Shown piece by piece: positions 43,540-53,154 of a stretch of 64,000 bases of DNA. This DNA is from an uncultured Paracoccaceae bacterium (GTDB lineage Bacteria > Pseudomonadota > Alphaproteobacteria > Rhodobacterales > Rhodobacteraceae), in contig CANLSM010000013.1 in assembly GCA_947493745.1 (NCBI GenBank), positions 1 through 64,000 of the forward strand, given 5' to 3'. Within the stretch, counting starts at the first letter, position 1. Every line of letters starts with the position of its first letter. The notes under the pieces are model-generated. The model searched no databases. It was given only the letters and a program-made list of their open reading frames with translations, and was not told the DNA's origin. Both the position numbers and the translations under genes were made by a program.

Positions 43540-44325
43540 ATGGACAAGATAACTGACGTCACCGAGATCATTTCGATCAACGATCCGGGCGAGATCGGTC
43601 GTGAAGAACACACATGGGCGGATCGCCTGATCGTGGTCTCCTCGAATTTCTACGCCTGGATTTTTCCGATCCTGATGGTTGCCATCGTCGCGCAGGTCTT
43701 TCTGCGGGCCGCTGGTCACAATCAGGCCTGGCTAGACGATCTTCAGTGGTGGCTCTATGGCGCTGCCGTGCTGGTGGCCATCGCCTATGCGGTGACGACG
43801 GATGCGCATGTGCGGGTCGATATCTTCTATGCCAACTATTCGCCCGAGAGGAAGGCGCGCATCAACTGCTTCTCGCTGGTCTGGTGTTTCCTGCCCTTCA
43901 TCATCCTGTGCTGGGATGTGACCGTGCACTATGCGATTGCCTCTGTTGAGGCGCAGGAAGGGTCCGACAGCCCCAACGGATTGCACAATCTCTGGCTGCT
44001 CAAGGTCTTCATGAACCTGGCTTTTGTCTTCATCGGCATTTCGATCTGGGCGGCCTATTATCGCAACCTGCGCAAGCTGACCGAACCGAAGCTCTGGAAG
44101 CAACTGTTCTGGGCCTTTCCGTCGACGATGTTTCTTGTCAATCTGGCAGTGTTCTACGCGCTCTGGTGGTTCTACTACCTGACCACCAGCGGCGATGAAG
44201 GCTTCAACTTCCGCCGCATCGTGCGTGAGCCGATATTCGAGAGCACCATCCCGATTACCTTCGTTCTGACCCTTGTACTGATTGGCCTTGCATGGCTTGT
44301 CGGACGCTCCAGGCGGGAGATCTGA
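43540..44325 (+). CDS. TRAP transporter small membrane subunit, long form (DctQ)
   Basis: A 261-residue inner-membrane protein. Typical small TRAP subunits are about 160-180 residues with four helices; this one has about six hydrophobic segments, including two extra at the C-terminus. The DctQ signature AWLDDLQWWLYGAAVLVAIAYAVTTDAHVRVDIFY is intact. It bridges the SBP and the large DctM transporter. The longer form occurs in TakQ-like systems and suits the TakP-like SBP. Confidence 0.88.
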   Translation: MDKITDVTEIISINDPGEIGREEHTWADRLIVVSSNFYAWIFPILMVAIVAQVFLRAAGHNQAWLDDLQWWLYGAAVLVAIAYAVTTDAHVRVDIFYANYSPERKARINCFSLVWCFLPFIILCWDVTVHYAIASVEAQEGSDSPNGLHNLWLLKVFMNLAFVFIGISIWAAYYRNLRKLTEPKLWKQLFWAFPSTMFLVNLAVFYALWWFYYLTTSGDEGFNFRRIVREPIFESTIPITFVLTLVLIGLAWLVGRSRREI

Positions 44326-44330
44326 GCCGC

Positions 44331-45779
44331 ATGCAAATTCTCTCCTGGATTTCCCCGGTTCTGGACATGAACCAGCTGATGGTGCTGGCCATGTTTCTGG
44401 TCTTCATCTTCATGCTGTTTCGCGGCGTACCGGTCGCGTTTGCTCTTGTGGGTGTCAGCCTGATCTTTGTGCTTGTGGCCGAGGTTTTCCTCGATCCCAA
44501 CCGCAAGCTGATCGAAGAATTTATCGAATTTGATCGCACCGGCATCGATTACAAGCGCATGGGCGCACTGGCCGGGCGGCTCTTCGGCAATATCGTCAAG
44601 AACCCGGTGCTGGTTGCGCTGCCGATGTTCATCTTCATGGGACTGATGCTCGATCAATCCGGCGTGGCGCAGCGGATGATGAAATCGATGCAGACGCTTT
44701 TCGGCGCCCTGCGCGGCGGGCTCGCCCTGACGGTGCTGCTGATCGGGATCATCCTCGCGGCCTCGACTGGGGTAATTGGGGCGTCAGTCACGCTTCTGGG
44801 CGTCATGGCGCTGCCCGCGATGCTGGAGCAGGACTACCGGAAACCGATCTCTACAGGCACAATCGCGGCCTCAGGCACACTTGGCATCCTGATCCCGCCC
44901 TCGATCATGCTAGTGATCATGTCCGATCAGCTGGCTATATCACTGGGCGATCTTTTCATGGGAGCGCTCTTCCCCGGCCTGCTTCTGGGAGCCCTCTATA
45001 TTGTCTTCATCGTGATCTACGGCCTGATCAGCCCCAACTCGATGCCGGCACCCAAGAACCCGCCCGAGGTTGGCTGGGACGCCGTGCGTGATGTACTCGC
45101 CTCGGTCGTGCCGCCAATGCTGCTGATCCTGGCGGTTCTGGGCTCGATCTTCGCAGGCTTCGCCACACCGACTGAGGCGTCCGGTCTCGGCGCGCTTGGC
45201 GCCACCCTGCTGGCGGTGTGGAACCGCAGACTTAACTTTGCCGTTCTCAAGGATGTGGCACGCTCGACGATGAACACCACCGGCTACATCGTGGGCATCT
45301 TCGTGGCCGCCAACTTCTTTGCGCTGATCCTGCGCCGCTACGGCGGTGACGAGATCGTCGAGGCGATGGTGACATCCGCCTTTGACGATCCCAATATGGT
45401 GATCCTCTTCATTCTCTTCATCGTGTTCCTGCTGGGCTTTCTGCTCGACTGGATCGAGATCACGCTGATCATCATGCCGCTGATGCTGCCGATCGTTCTG
45501 GGTCTTGGCCTCGACATCAACGGCTTCGGGCAGGTCAAGGACCCGTCGATTGTCTGGTTCGCCATTCTGGTCGCGGTGACCTTGCAGACCTCCTTCCTGA
45601 CGCCACCGGTGGGTTTTGCACTCTTCTATCTCAAGGGTGTCTGCCCGCCGGGTGTCAGTCTCGGCCATATCTACCGCGGCGTGATCCCGTTCGTGCTGCT
45701 GCAGATCCTCGGCCTGATGATCGTCTTCGAGTTTCCCGCACTCGTGACATGGCTGCCATCGGTGGCCTATGGTAACTGA
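44331..45779 (+). CDS. TRAP transporter large membrane subunit (DctM)
   Basis: A 482-residue membrane transporter with about 12 hydrophobic segments. DctM hallmarks: FRGVPVAFALVGVSL, NIVKNPVLVALPMFIFMGLMLD, STGVIGASVTLLGVMALP and AASGTLGILIPPSIMLVI, ending in EFPALVTWLPSVAYGN. Couples solute uptake to the sodium gradient. The ATG at 44331 sits 5 bases after the dctQ stop. Followed by a rho-independent terminator. Confidence 0.93.
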   Translation: MQILSWISPVLDMNQLMVLAMFLVFIFMLFRGVPVAFALVGVSLIFVLVAEVFLDPNRKLIEEFIEFDRTGIDYKRMGALAGRLFGNIVKNPVLVALPMFIFMGLMLDQSGVAQRMMKSMQTLFGALRGGLALTVLLIGIILAASTGVIGASVTLLGVMALPAMLEQDYRKPISTGTIAASGTLGILIPPSIMLVIMSDQLAISLGDLFMGALFPGLLLGALYIVFIVIYGLISPNSMPAPKNPPEVGWDAVRDVLASVVPPMLLILAVLGSIFAGFATPTEASGLGALGATLLAVWNRRLNFAVLKDVARSTMNTTGYIVGIFVAANFFALILRRYGGDEIVEAMVTSAFDDPNMVILFILFIVFLLGFLLDWIEITLIIMPLMLPIVLGLGLDINGFGQVKDPSIVWFAILVAVTLQTSFLTPPVGFALFYLKGVCPPGVSLGHIYRGVIPFVLLQILGLMIVFEFPALVTWLPSVAYGN

Positions 45780-45810
45780 TTTGACGCGGGCGATCCGGGA
45801 ATGATACCAG

Positions 45811-45837
45811 CGGAGCCTCAATCGGGGCTCCGTTTTT
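45811..45837 (+). terminator. Rho-independent terminator after the TRAP operon
   Basis: CGGAGCC (45811-45817) pairs with GGCTCCG (45826-45832), extendable by two pairs (one G-U), and is followed directly by TTTTT. Confidence 0.85.
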
Positions 45838-45851
45838 CATAGGCAAGACGC

Positions 45852-46712
45852 GTGAAGACAGTATTGCATCTGGGGGTCCACAAGACGGCGACGACCTCGC
45901 TGCAGCAAAGCCTGATACTCTCGCGTCGAGCGCTGAAGGAAAACGGCATCGCCGCGCCCCGGCTCGCACGCCTTCGAAACGGCTTCACCAGGCTTGTTTT
46001 CCAGGCGGCAGAGGAGAACCGGGCAACCCCTGATTTGCTGGAGCAATCTGCCGCCTTTCTGGATCCGTTCCGGAACAAATACCGGCGGCTGATCCTGTCC
46101 GATGAGAACTTTCTGGGTGCCCCGCGTCAGGTTCTCCGGTCCGGTCTCCTCTATCCCTTCGCCTTGATCCGACTGCAGTGCCTGAGAGATCTGCTGGCCA
46201 GTGAAGATATCGAGATCATGCTCAGCCTACGCGAAAGCGGACCCTTCCTGAGTGCGCTCTACGTGGAGGCCCTCAAGAACGGCTACTACCGCCCGGTTGA
46301 CGATGTCGCCACGGCCTTCCACAACGCTCCGCCCGACTGGAGCTCCCTGATCGACATGATCAGGGCGGTCTTCCCGCAAAGCCCGATCACGCTCTGGGAT
46401 CACGCGGACTACATGGACTTGAAGGATCAGGTCATGGATCGGCTGGCCGATAACACGCTGCGCTGGACCCATCCAGAAAAACGACATCGCGTCACGCCGG
46501 GTGGAGAAGCGGTCGCCGCACTGATCGCCCTTGCCGGACAAAAGGGGCAAGCCGCCCTGCTGGAACAGGCTCCCCGGATCGTCGCCCGGTACCCCTCAAC
46601 GACCCCAGCCTTCAAACCATGGTCGCGCGCCCTTGAGAGCCACCTCAAGCAAAGCTATCAGTCACACATCACGGCATTGAAAACTCGCCCCGACCTCATC
46701 TGGCTGGCCTGA
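45852..46712 (+). CDS. Sulfotransferase-like P-loop protein
   Basis: A 286-residue protein with a PAPS-type phosphate-binding loop at the N-terminus, LHLGVHKTATTSLQQSLI (GxHKTATTSLQ). The segment RLILSDENFLG follows. It resembles sulfotransferase-family proteins seen in roseobacters that may modify extracellular glycans or polysaccharides; an acceptor cannot be suggested. GTG start at 45852, 15 bases after the terminator. It is monocistronic and convergent with the M20 hydrolase gene, separated by an ATATCCCC element. Confidence 0.75.
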   Translation: MKTVLHLGVHKTATTSLQQSLILSRRALKENGIAAPRLARLRNGFTRLVFQAAEENRATPDLLEQSAAFLDPFRNKYRRLILSDENFLGAPRQVLRSGLLYPFALIRLQCLRDLLASEDIEIMLSLRESGPFLSALYVEALKNGYYRPVDDVATAFHNAPPDWSSLIDMIRAVFPQSPITLWDHADYMDLKDQVMDRLADNTLRWTHPEKRHRVTPGGEAVAALIALAGQKGQAALLEQAPRIVARYPSTTPAFKPWSRALESHLKQSYQSHITALKTRPDLIWLA

Positions 46713-46723
46713 TCCGCTTCGTC

Positions 46724-46750
46724 TTTCCGAAAAATATCCCCGCCGGAGGC
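46724..46750. repeat. Single ATATCCCC element between sulfotransferase-like and M20 genes
   Basis: TTTCCGAAAAATATCCCC and CGCCGGAGGC occupy 46724-46750 between convergent stops at 46712 and 46767. Same core as the other three sites. Confidence 0.65.
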
Positions 46751-46766
46751 TGGAAATCTCGGGCCT

Positions 46767-47942
46767 TCAGCCTGAAACCGGCATCGCCGTTTCCACCAAT
46801 GCGGCCCAGTAGGAACAGCCGATGGGAATGATCTCGTCATTGAAGTCATAGGCGGGGTGATGCAGATTTGCGCTGTCTCCGTTGCCGAGAAAAATCATCG
46901 CACCCGGACGCTCATTCAGCATGAAGGAAAAGTCCTCGCTGCCCATGACGCGGGGCGTATCGGTGTTCACCCGGTCTTCACCGACCACCGCCCCGGCAAC
47001 GCGCCCTGCGAAATCTGCCTGCTCGGGATGGTTGAAGGTCACCGGATAGTTGCGCTGATAGTCAAGATGTGCCTGCGCGCCATATGCACCGGCGGTTTGC
47101 GTCACGATGCGCTCTATTGCGGCCTCCGCCATGTCCTGAACCTCGGCCGACAGCGTGCGCAACGTGCCGCGCAACTCGACCGTCTGGGGAATGATGTTGA
47201 ACGCATCCGTCTCGGTCCTGAAAGAGGTGATCGAGAGCACCACGCTCTCCATCGGATCGACATTGCGCGAGGCGATCGACTGCAATGCGATGACAATCTG
47301 GCAGGCCACCAGTGTCGTGTCGACTGTCGTATTAGGCCTTGCGGCATGACCGCCGCGACCTTCGACATGAATGGTGAACATGTCGGCGGCCGCCATGGTC
47401 GGGCCAGAGCGGATCGCGAAATCGCCGACCGGCGCGCCGGGGCGGTTGTGCAGTCCATAAACCTCGTGGATGCCAAACCGCTCCATCATCCCGTCCTCGA
47501 CCATTTCACGTCCGCCGCCACCGCCTTCCTCGGCAGGCTGGAAGATCACGACCACGGTGCCATCGAAATTCCGCGTTTCTGTCAGATACCGCGCCGCGCC
47601 CAGCAGCATCGCTGTGTGACCGTCATGGCCGCAGGCATGCATCTTGCCCGGCGCGGTCGAGGCATATGGCACGCCCGTGGCCTCCTCGATGGGCAGCGCG
47701 TCCATGTCGGCCCGAAGCCCGATCACCTTGCCCGAGCCGGTCTCCCGCCCCCGGATCACACCCACGACACCTGTGCGCCCGATGCCCTCGACAACCTCAT
47801 CACACCCGAAGGCGCGCAGTTTTCCGGCGACCAGACCCGACGTGCGCCCAGTGTCGAAAAGCAGTTCGGGATGGGCGTGGATGTCGCGCCTCCACGCCGT
47901 GATATCTGCGTGCAGATCGGCAAAGCGGTTGTGAACTGGCAT
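46767..47942 (-). CDS. M20 family amidohydrolase (hippurate hydrolase type)
   Basis: A 391-residue metallo-amidohydrolase. Metal ligands appear in MHACGHDGHTAMLLGAARYL and FQPAEEGGGGG (Glu), EVYGLHNRPG, and EDFSFMLNERPG. LRADMDALPIEE is also typical. These hydrolyse N-acyl amino acids or amidated amino acids in the cytoplasm. It lies nine bases downstream of the second M20 gene and is divergent from the peptide transporter, suggesting joint use of imported acyl-peptides. Confidence 0.92.
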   Translation of the reverse strand: MPVHNRFADLHADITAWRRDIHAHPELLFDTGRTSGLVAGKLRAFGCDEVVEGIGRTGVVGVIRGRETGSGKVIGLRADMDALPIEEATGVPYASTAPGKMHACGHDGHTAMLLGAARYLTETRNFDGTVVVIFQPAEEGGGGGREMVEDGMMERFGIHEVYGLHNRPGAPVGDFAIRSGPTMAAADMFTIHVEGRGGHAARPNTTVDTTLVACQIVIALQSIASRNVDPMESVVLSITSFRTETDAFNIIPQTVELRGTLRTLSAEVQDMAEAAIERIVTQTAGAYGAQAHLDYQRNYPVTFNHPEQADFAGRVAGAVVGEDRVNTDTPRVMGSEDFSFMLNERPGAMIFLGNGDSANLHHPAYDFNDEIIPIGCSYWAALVETAMPVSG

Positions 47943-47951
47943 CAGGGCTCC

Positions 47952-49127
47952 CTATCTTGAAAGGTCGTCGACAAGCTTCTTGAGAAAGGCCTCGCCTGCC
48001 TGCATCTGGGCCACGGATATGAACTCGTCGGGCTGATGTGCCTGCTCGATGGAGCCGGGACCGCAGACCACAGCGGAATATCCGCCATCCTGAAACTGAC
48101 CGGCTTCGGTCGCGTATGAAACCACATGCTGCGCATTGTCGCCGGTCAGCCGCCGGGCCAGCGCCTCTGCCGGTCCGTTCTCCTCGGGTCTGCATCCTAC
48201 GACCCGCGCCTTTTCGGTGATCTCGATCCGCGCTTCCGGACGGATCTGTCTGATCCCGGCCTCGACACGTGCGGCATGCGCCCGGTAACGGCCGATCCAG
48301 TCGCCGATGTCCTCTTCGGGAATGTTCCGGATATCCGTGGAAAACCGGCAGTCCTTGGCCGTGATGTTATGCGCGGTTCCGCCTTCGATCCGTCCGACAT
48401 GAAGCGTGGTCCATGGCGGCTCGTAGTTCGCGCCTTCGATATCGCCATCACCGGGCGGGGCTGCCTTCTGGTTGGCTTCGGTCTGGGCGCTGATCCAATC
48501 GATCAGCCGGGCCGCGACCATCACGGCGGAGACGCCTGTGTGCATCAGGCTGGAATGGACCTCGAACCCGGTGACATGCGTGGAGAGCTCGGCGATGCCC
48601 TTGTGACCGGTGACGACCCGCATCATCGTGGGTTCTCCGATGATGGCGATCGAAGCCCGCGGCAGGGGGGTAGCCATCGCCCGGATCAGCGGCGGGGCCG
48701 CGATGCAGCCGATCTCCTCGTCATAGGTCAGCGCAAACTGGATCGGGCGTTTCAGGTCGGCAGCCAGCATCTCGGGCACCAGTGAAAGCCCGATGGCCGA
48801 GAACCCCTTCATGTCGCAGGTTCCCCGACCGTAGAGCCTGCCGTCCTTCTCGGTCAGCTCGAACGGGTCGGTCGTCCAGTTCTGACCCTCGACGGGCACG
48901 ACGTCGGTGTGGCCCGACAGGATCACGCCACCTTCCACCGGCGGCCCGATCTGCGCATAGAGCGAAACCTTGTCCTGAACCGGATCGGGCACCAGCGTTG
49001 CCTCGACGCCATGGCCCTCAAGATAGTCCTTCACGAAATCCATCAGGGGGATGTTGGAGCGGTCCGAGACGGTGTTGAACGCCACAAGCCGGGCGAGCAT
49101 TTCGGTTGCGGTGTAGGTTTGTGCCAT
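47952..49127 (-). CDS. argE: Acetylornithine deacetylase-type M20 hydrolase
   Basis: A 391-residue M20A peptidase of the ArgE/CPG2 type: VILSGHTDVVPVEGQNWTTDPF (first metal His/Asp), GRGTCDMKGFSAIGLS, TYDEEIGCIAAPPLI, and late VCGPGSIEQAHQPDEFI. The fit to ArgE is good, though close relatives remove acyl groups from other amino acids. First gene of the leftward pair. The symbol is by family resemblance, and an arginine role is not certain given the neighbouring peptide transporter. Confidence 0.85.
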   Translation of the reverse strand: MAQTYTATEMLARLVAFNTVSDRSNIPLMDFVKDYLEGHGVEATLVPDPVQDKVSLYAQIGPPVEGGVILSGHTDVVPVEGQNWTTDPFELTEKDGRLYGRGTCDMKGFSAIGLSLVPEMLAADLKRPIQFALTYDEEIGCIAAPPLIRAMATPLPRASIAIIGEPTMMRVVTGHKGIAELSTHVTGFEVHSSLMHTGVSAVMVAARLIDWISAQTEANQKAAPPGDGDIEGANYEPPWTTLHVGRIEGGTAHNITAKDCRFSTDIRNIPEEDIGDWIGRYRAHAARVEAGIRQIRPEARIEITEKARVVGCRPEENGPAEALARRLTGDNAQHVVSYATEAGQFQDGGYSAVVCGPGSIEQAHQPDEFISVAQMQAGEAFLKKLVDDLSR

Positions 49128-49316
49128 GAAGTCGTGTCCGGGAAATTTGGCACAGCATCGGCGTGCCCGACCGCGACGTCAAGCGGTCAAATCGATCTCA
49201 AATTGATGATTGCCAAGTTCGGGACCATGGTGTTTTATCCCCGCCAGTTGGTCAAAAACTGGATGTGCCTGGTGTGATCTGTCCCCGGACTGCCATTGTC
49301 TTTGTTAGGAGCCGTC

Positions 49317-50309
49317 ATGCCTGACGGCGCCGAGCCGATCCTGGATGTATCGGATCTGAAAACAATCTTCAGGACGCGGGACGGAGAGGTCCACGCCGTA
49401 AACAATGTATCCTTCTCGGTGGCGCCGGGCGAACTGGTCGGTGTCGTGGGAGAAAGCGGCTCGGGCAAGTCGGTGACGATGATGTCGCTGATGGGCCTTC
49501 TTCCAAGTCCGCCGGCGGAGATCGTCGGAGGGGACATCCGTTTCGACAACGAAGATGTCCGCAAGATGAACCCGACCCGACTGAGAGCCCTTCGGGGCGG
49601 GGATATCGGCTTCATTTTTCAGGATCCGATGACCTCGCTCAATCCGGTTTTCACGGTCGGGTATCAGTTGATCGAGCCGCTGCGCATCCATCTGGGGCTG
49701 AGCAAGAAGCAGGCGCGCATACGGGCGGCTGAACTGCTGGCCCTTGTGGGTATTCCCGATGCCTCCAAGCGCCTGTCGGACTATCCGCACCAGTTCTCGG
49801 GCGGGATGCGTCAGCGGGTCATGATCGCGATTGCCCTTGCATGTGATCCCAAGGTGCTGATCGCGGATGAACCCACCACGGCGCTCGATGTCACCATTCA
49901 GGCGCAGATACTGGAGCTGATCAAGGGCCTGCGGCAGAAACTCGGGATGGCGATCATCTGGATCACCCATGATCTGGGTGTTGTGGCCGAGATCGCGGAC
50001 CGGGTGCTGGTGATGTATGGCGGACAGGTGGTCGAGCATGCTCTGGTCAAAGACCTCTTCGCCCGGCCCCAGCACCCCTACACGCGAGCCTTGCTGGAGA
50101 CTTTGCCGCGCGTTGATGGCGCGCGGGAGGAACGGTTGCGGTCGATAGAGGGGCAGCCGCCAAATCTTTCGGCCCATCCCTCGTCCTGCCCGTTCGCACC
50201 ACGCTGCGGGCATGTTCACGACCGTTGCAGATCGGAGAATCCGGCCCGGCGCATGGTGAGCGCGGGCCATGATGTCGCCTGCTTCTGGAGTCCCCCCAAT
50301 GCTGGATGA
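49317..50309 (+). CDS. Peptide ABC transporter ATP-binding protein (DppD-like)
   Basis: A 330-residue ABC ATPase. Walker [10 protein letters not shown]-loop [15 protein letters not shown], signature FSGGMRQRV, Walker [14 protein letters not shown]-loop WITHDLG and the four-cysteine tail ([15 protein letters not shown]) are visible. AGGAG five bases before ATG 49317 fixes the start. First gene of an operon with unusual order (two ATPases first, then SBP, then permeases). Divergent from the M20 pair. Confidence 0.93.
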   Translation: MPDGAEPILDVSDLKTIFRTRDGEVHAVNNVSFSVAPGELVGVVGESGSGKSVTMMSLMGLLPSPPAEIVGGDIRFDNEDVRKMNPTRLRALRGGDIGFIFQDPMTSLNPVFTVGYQLIEPLRIHLGLSKKQARIRAAELLALVGIPDASKRLSDYPHQFSGGMRQRVMIAIALACDPKVLIADEPTTALDVTIQAQILELIKGLRQKLGMAIIWITHDLGVVAEIADRVLVMYGGQVVEHALVKDLFARPQHPYTRALLETLPRVDGAREERLRSIEGQPPNLSAHPSSCPFAPRCGHVHDRCRSENPARRMVSAGHDVACFWSPPNAG

Positions 50310-51291
50310 AGCCCCGAAGATTCTGGTCTCCGTCCGTGGACTGAAGATGCATTTTGCAATTCACAAAGGCCTCCTGCGACGTCAGGTCGGGACCGTGAAG
50401 GCGGTCGATGATGTCTCGTTCGACATCTACGAGGGCGAGACGCTCGGGCTGGTCGGCGAAAGCGGTTGCGGGAAGTCGACAGCCGGTCGCTCGATCCTCA
50501 GGCTTTATGACCCCACGGATGGTGTGGTCGAGCTGGAAGGTCAGGATATTGTGCCGGTCACCGGCGAGCGGTTGCGCGATCTCAGGCCGGCGATGCAGAT
50601 GATCTTTCAGGATCCACAGGCCTGCCTGAACCCGCGCATGACTGTTGGCTCCATCATCGCAGAGCCGCTGGACGAGCATCTCAAACTGTCCAGAACCGAG
50701 CGGCGCAACCGGGTCAATGAACTGATGGATGCGGTCGGGCTGAACCGGGATTTTGCAAATCGCTACCCGCATGAGTTTTCGGGTGGTCAGCGCCAGCGCA
50801 TCGGGATTGCCCGCGCGCTGGCCCTTAATCCGAAATTCATTGTCTGCGACGAGCCGATTGCGGCGCTGGATGTCTCCATTCAGGCGCAGGTCGTAAACCT
50901 GCTCGAGGACCTGCAGAGAAAATTCGGTCTGACCTACCTCTTTATCAGTCATGACCTGTCGATGGTCCGCCATCTCGCGACCCGGGTTGCGGTGATGTAT
51001 CTTGGCAAGATCGTGGAGCTTGCGCCACGAGATGCGCTCTATTCCGCGCCCATGCACCCCTATACGCAGGCCCTTTTGTCGGCGGTTCCCGATCCTGATC
51101 CCAATGCTGCCGAACGCAAGGAACGCATCATACTCGAAGGCGATGTGCCGAGCCCCGCGAACCCGCCCGAGGGCTGCAATTTTTGCACCCGATGCGCTCA
51201 AGTCATGGATATCTGTAGAAAAATCGAGCCGGAATGGCGCGATCACGGCAATGGACACTATGCGGCTTGTCACAGGTTGGGAGAAGCGTAA
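50299..51291 (+). CDS. Peptide ABC transporter ATP-binding protein (DppF-like)
   Basis: A 330-residue ABC ATPase with Walker [10 protein letters not shown]-loop [13 protein letters not shown], signature FSGGQRQRI, Walker [12 protein letters not shown] and H-loop FISHDLS. The C-terminal cysteine block [15 protein letters not shown] is present. Overlaps the preceding gene by 11 bases; GGAG eight bases upstream of ATG 50299. Forms the heterodimeric motor with the previous ATPase. Confidence 0.92.
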   Translation: MLDEAPKILVSVRGLKMHFAIHKGLLRRQVGTVKAVDDVSFDIYEGETLGLVGESGCGKSTAGRSILRLYDPTDGVVELEGQDIVPVTGERLRDLRPAMQMIFQDPQACLNPRMTVGSIIAEPLDEHLKLSRTERRNRVNELMDAVGLNRDFANRYPHEFSGGQRQRIGIARALALNPKFIVCDEPIAALDVSIQAQVVNLLEDLQRKFGLTYLFISHDLSMVRHLATRVAVMYLGKIVELAPRDALYSAPMHPYTQALLSAVPDPDPNAAERKERIILEGDVPSPANPPEGCNFCTRCAQVMDICRKIEPEWRDHGNGHYAACHRLGEA

Positions 51292-51364
51292 CATCGTGTG
51301 CATGGATGAGCGCGGAGAAAACCCGTGCCGTCACTCACTATAACCTCAGACAGGGAGTCAAAAA

Positions 51365-53071
51365 ATGAGGGTTAAACATCTTTTGAGCGGCGCTTGCGCT
51401 GCTGCAATGCTGGCGGGAGCTGCCTATGCCGAGCGCGGCGCAGACGGCCAGCTGAACATCATCTACTGGCAGGCGCCATCGACGATGAACCCGTATCTTT
51501 CGGGTGGTACGAAAGAGGTTGAAGCGGCCTCGATGGTGGTGGAGCCGCTGGCCAGCTACGACGAGAACGGCAATATAGTTCCGCGTCTGGTCGATGAGTT
51601 GCCAACCGTCGATAATGGTGGCGTTTCGGCCGATCTCAAGTCGATCATATGGGTACTCAAGGAAGGTATTCTCTGGTCTGATGGCAGCCCGCTGACGGCA
51701 GCCGATGCTGTTTTCACATGGGAGTATTGCACACATCCCGAAGGCGGCTGTGCCCAGTCCTCCTATTTTGATGGCGTGACATCCGTGGAAGCGGTGGATG
51801 ACCGCACGATCAAGATCAATTTCGCGGATCCCAAGCCATACCCCTACACAGCGCTTGTTGGTGCGGAATCTCCGATCATTCAGAAGGCCCAGTTTCAGGA
51901 TTGCATGGGCGCCAAGGCACCCGAATGCACGGACCAGAATTTCGGCCCCATCGGCACCGGCCCGTTCGTGGTGACCGAGTTCAAGGCCAATGACGTTATC
52001 TCGCTTGAGGCGAATTCCAACTATCGCGATGCGAACAAACCGGCCTTCGGCTCGGTCCTCTTCAAGGGTGGCGGAGATGCGGCAGCGGCCGCGCGCTCGG
52101 TCCTTGAGACATCCGAGTTCGACTACGCGTGGAACCTTCAGATCGAACCCGAAGTGCTGACCCAGATGGAAGCACAGGGCAAGGGCAAGGTTGTCGTGTC
52201 CTTCCAGACGTCCGTAGAGCGTCTGCACCTTAACCAGACCAATCCGGATCCGTCGCTGGGCGATATGCGTGCGGTCTATGCCGAGGGCGAGAACGCGCAT
52301 CCGTTCCTGACCGACCCTGCCGTGGGCAAAGCCATGTCAATGGCCATCGACCGCGATATTCTGGTCGAGGCAGGCTATGGCAAAACCGGGCAGGTGACGT
52401 GCAACGTGCTGCCTGCGCCTGAGATTTATGCCTCCACGGCCAATGATGCCTGCAAGACGCAGGATATCGAAGGCGCAAAGGCCGTTCTGGATGCTGCCGG
52501 ATGGGTTCCGGGCTCTGATGGAGTTCGGGAGAAGGACGGCGTGCGCCTGAGCGTGCTGTACCAGACATCGACCAACTCGGTTCGTCAGGGCACACAGGCG
52601 CTGGTCAAACAGATGTGGGCGGAGATCGGTATTGAAGCAGAGCTGCGCAATATCGATGCGTCCGTCTTCTTCGGCGGCGATCCGTCGAGCCCGGATACCT
52701 TCCAGAAGTTCTACGCCGATGTGGAGATGTACACCAACAACTTCTCCGGCGCGGATCCCGAAGCCTATATGGCCAATTGGCGCTGCTCGGAAATTCCGAC
52801 ACCCGATACGCAGTGGCAGGGTTCCAACATCCAGCGCTTCTGCAACCCGGCCTATGATGCACTTGTGGACGAGATGTCTCAGACAGCCGATCTGAATGAG
52901 CGTGGTCGGCTCGCCAAGGAAATGAACGACATGCTGATGGAAAGCTACTCGATCATTCCTCTGGTGCACCGCGGCGGCACATCGGCCCATGCCAATTCTC
53001 TGGGCGGTGTGAAAATGACCGACTGGGACAGCGAGTTGTGGAACATCGCTGACTGGCACCGGATCAAGTGA
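51365..53071 (+). CDS. Peptide ABC transporter substrate-binding protein (family 5)
   Basis: A 568-residue periplasmic binding protein. Signal peptide to about residue 21 (MRVKHLLSGACAAAMLAGA, AYA). SBP family 5 signs: IIYWQAPSTMNPYLSGGT, WVLKEGILWSDGSPLTAADAVFTWEYC, and AVGKAMSMAIDRDILVEAGYG. It carries about ten cysteines in the mature part, notably more than usual, with possible disulfides. Preceded by CAGGGAG seven bases from ATG. Next is a hairpin and then the permeases. Confidence 0.9.
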   Translation: MRVKHLLSGACAAAMLAGAAYAERGADGQLNIIYWQAPSTMNPYLSGGTKEVEAASMVVEPLASYDENGNIVPRLVDELPTVDNGGVSADLKSIIWVLKEGILWSDGSPLTAADAVFTWEYCTHPEGGCAQSSYFDGVTSVEAVDDRTIKINFADPKPYPYTALVGAESPIIQKAQFQDCMGAKAPECTDQNFGPIGTGPFVVTEFKANDVISLEANSNYRDANKPAFGSVLFKGGGDAAAAARSVLETSEFDYAWNLQIEPEVLTQMEAQGKGKVVVSFQTSVERLHLNQTNPDPSLGDMRAVYAEGENAHPFLTDPAVGKAMSMAIDRDILVEAGYGKTGQVTCNVLPAPEIYASTANDACKTQDIEGAKAVLDAAGWVPGSDGVREKDGVRLSVLYQTSTNSVRQGTQALVKQMWAEIGIEAELRNIDASVFFGGDPSSPDTFQKFYADVEMYTNNFSGADPEAYMANWRCSEIPTPDTQWQGSNIQRFCNPAYDALVDEMSQTADLNERGRLAKEMNDMLMESYSIIPLVHRGGTSAHANSLGGVKMTDWDSELWNIADWHRIK

Positions 53072-53084
53072 TCTGAAAAGTCTT

Positions 53085-53121
53085 GCATTGCGCCCCGGCC
53101 CTCGCGGCTCGGGCGCAATGC
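53085..53121 (+). terminator. Hairpin between second SBP gene and its permeases
   Basis: GCATTGCGCCC (53085-53095) and GGGCGCAATGC (53111-53121) are exact 11-bp complements, 14 bases after the SBP stop and 33 bases before the permease gene. Attenuator type. Confidence 0.65.
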
Positions 53122-53154
53122 CTGTTTCACGAACAAAAAGGGGCGTAATCCCTT

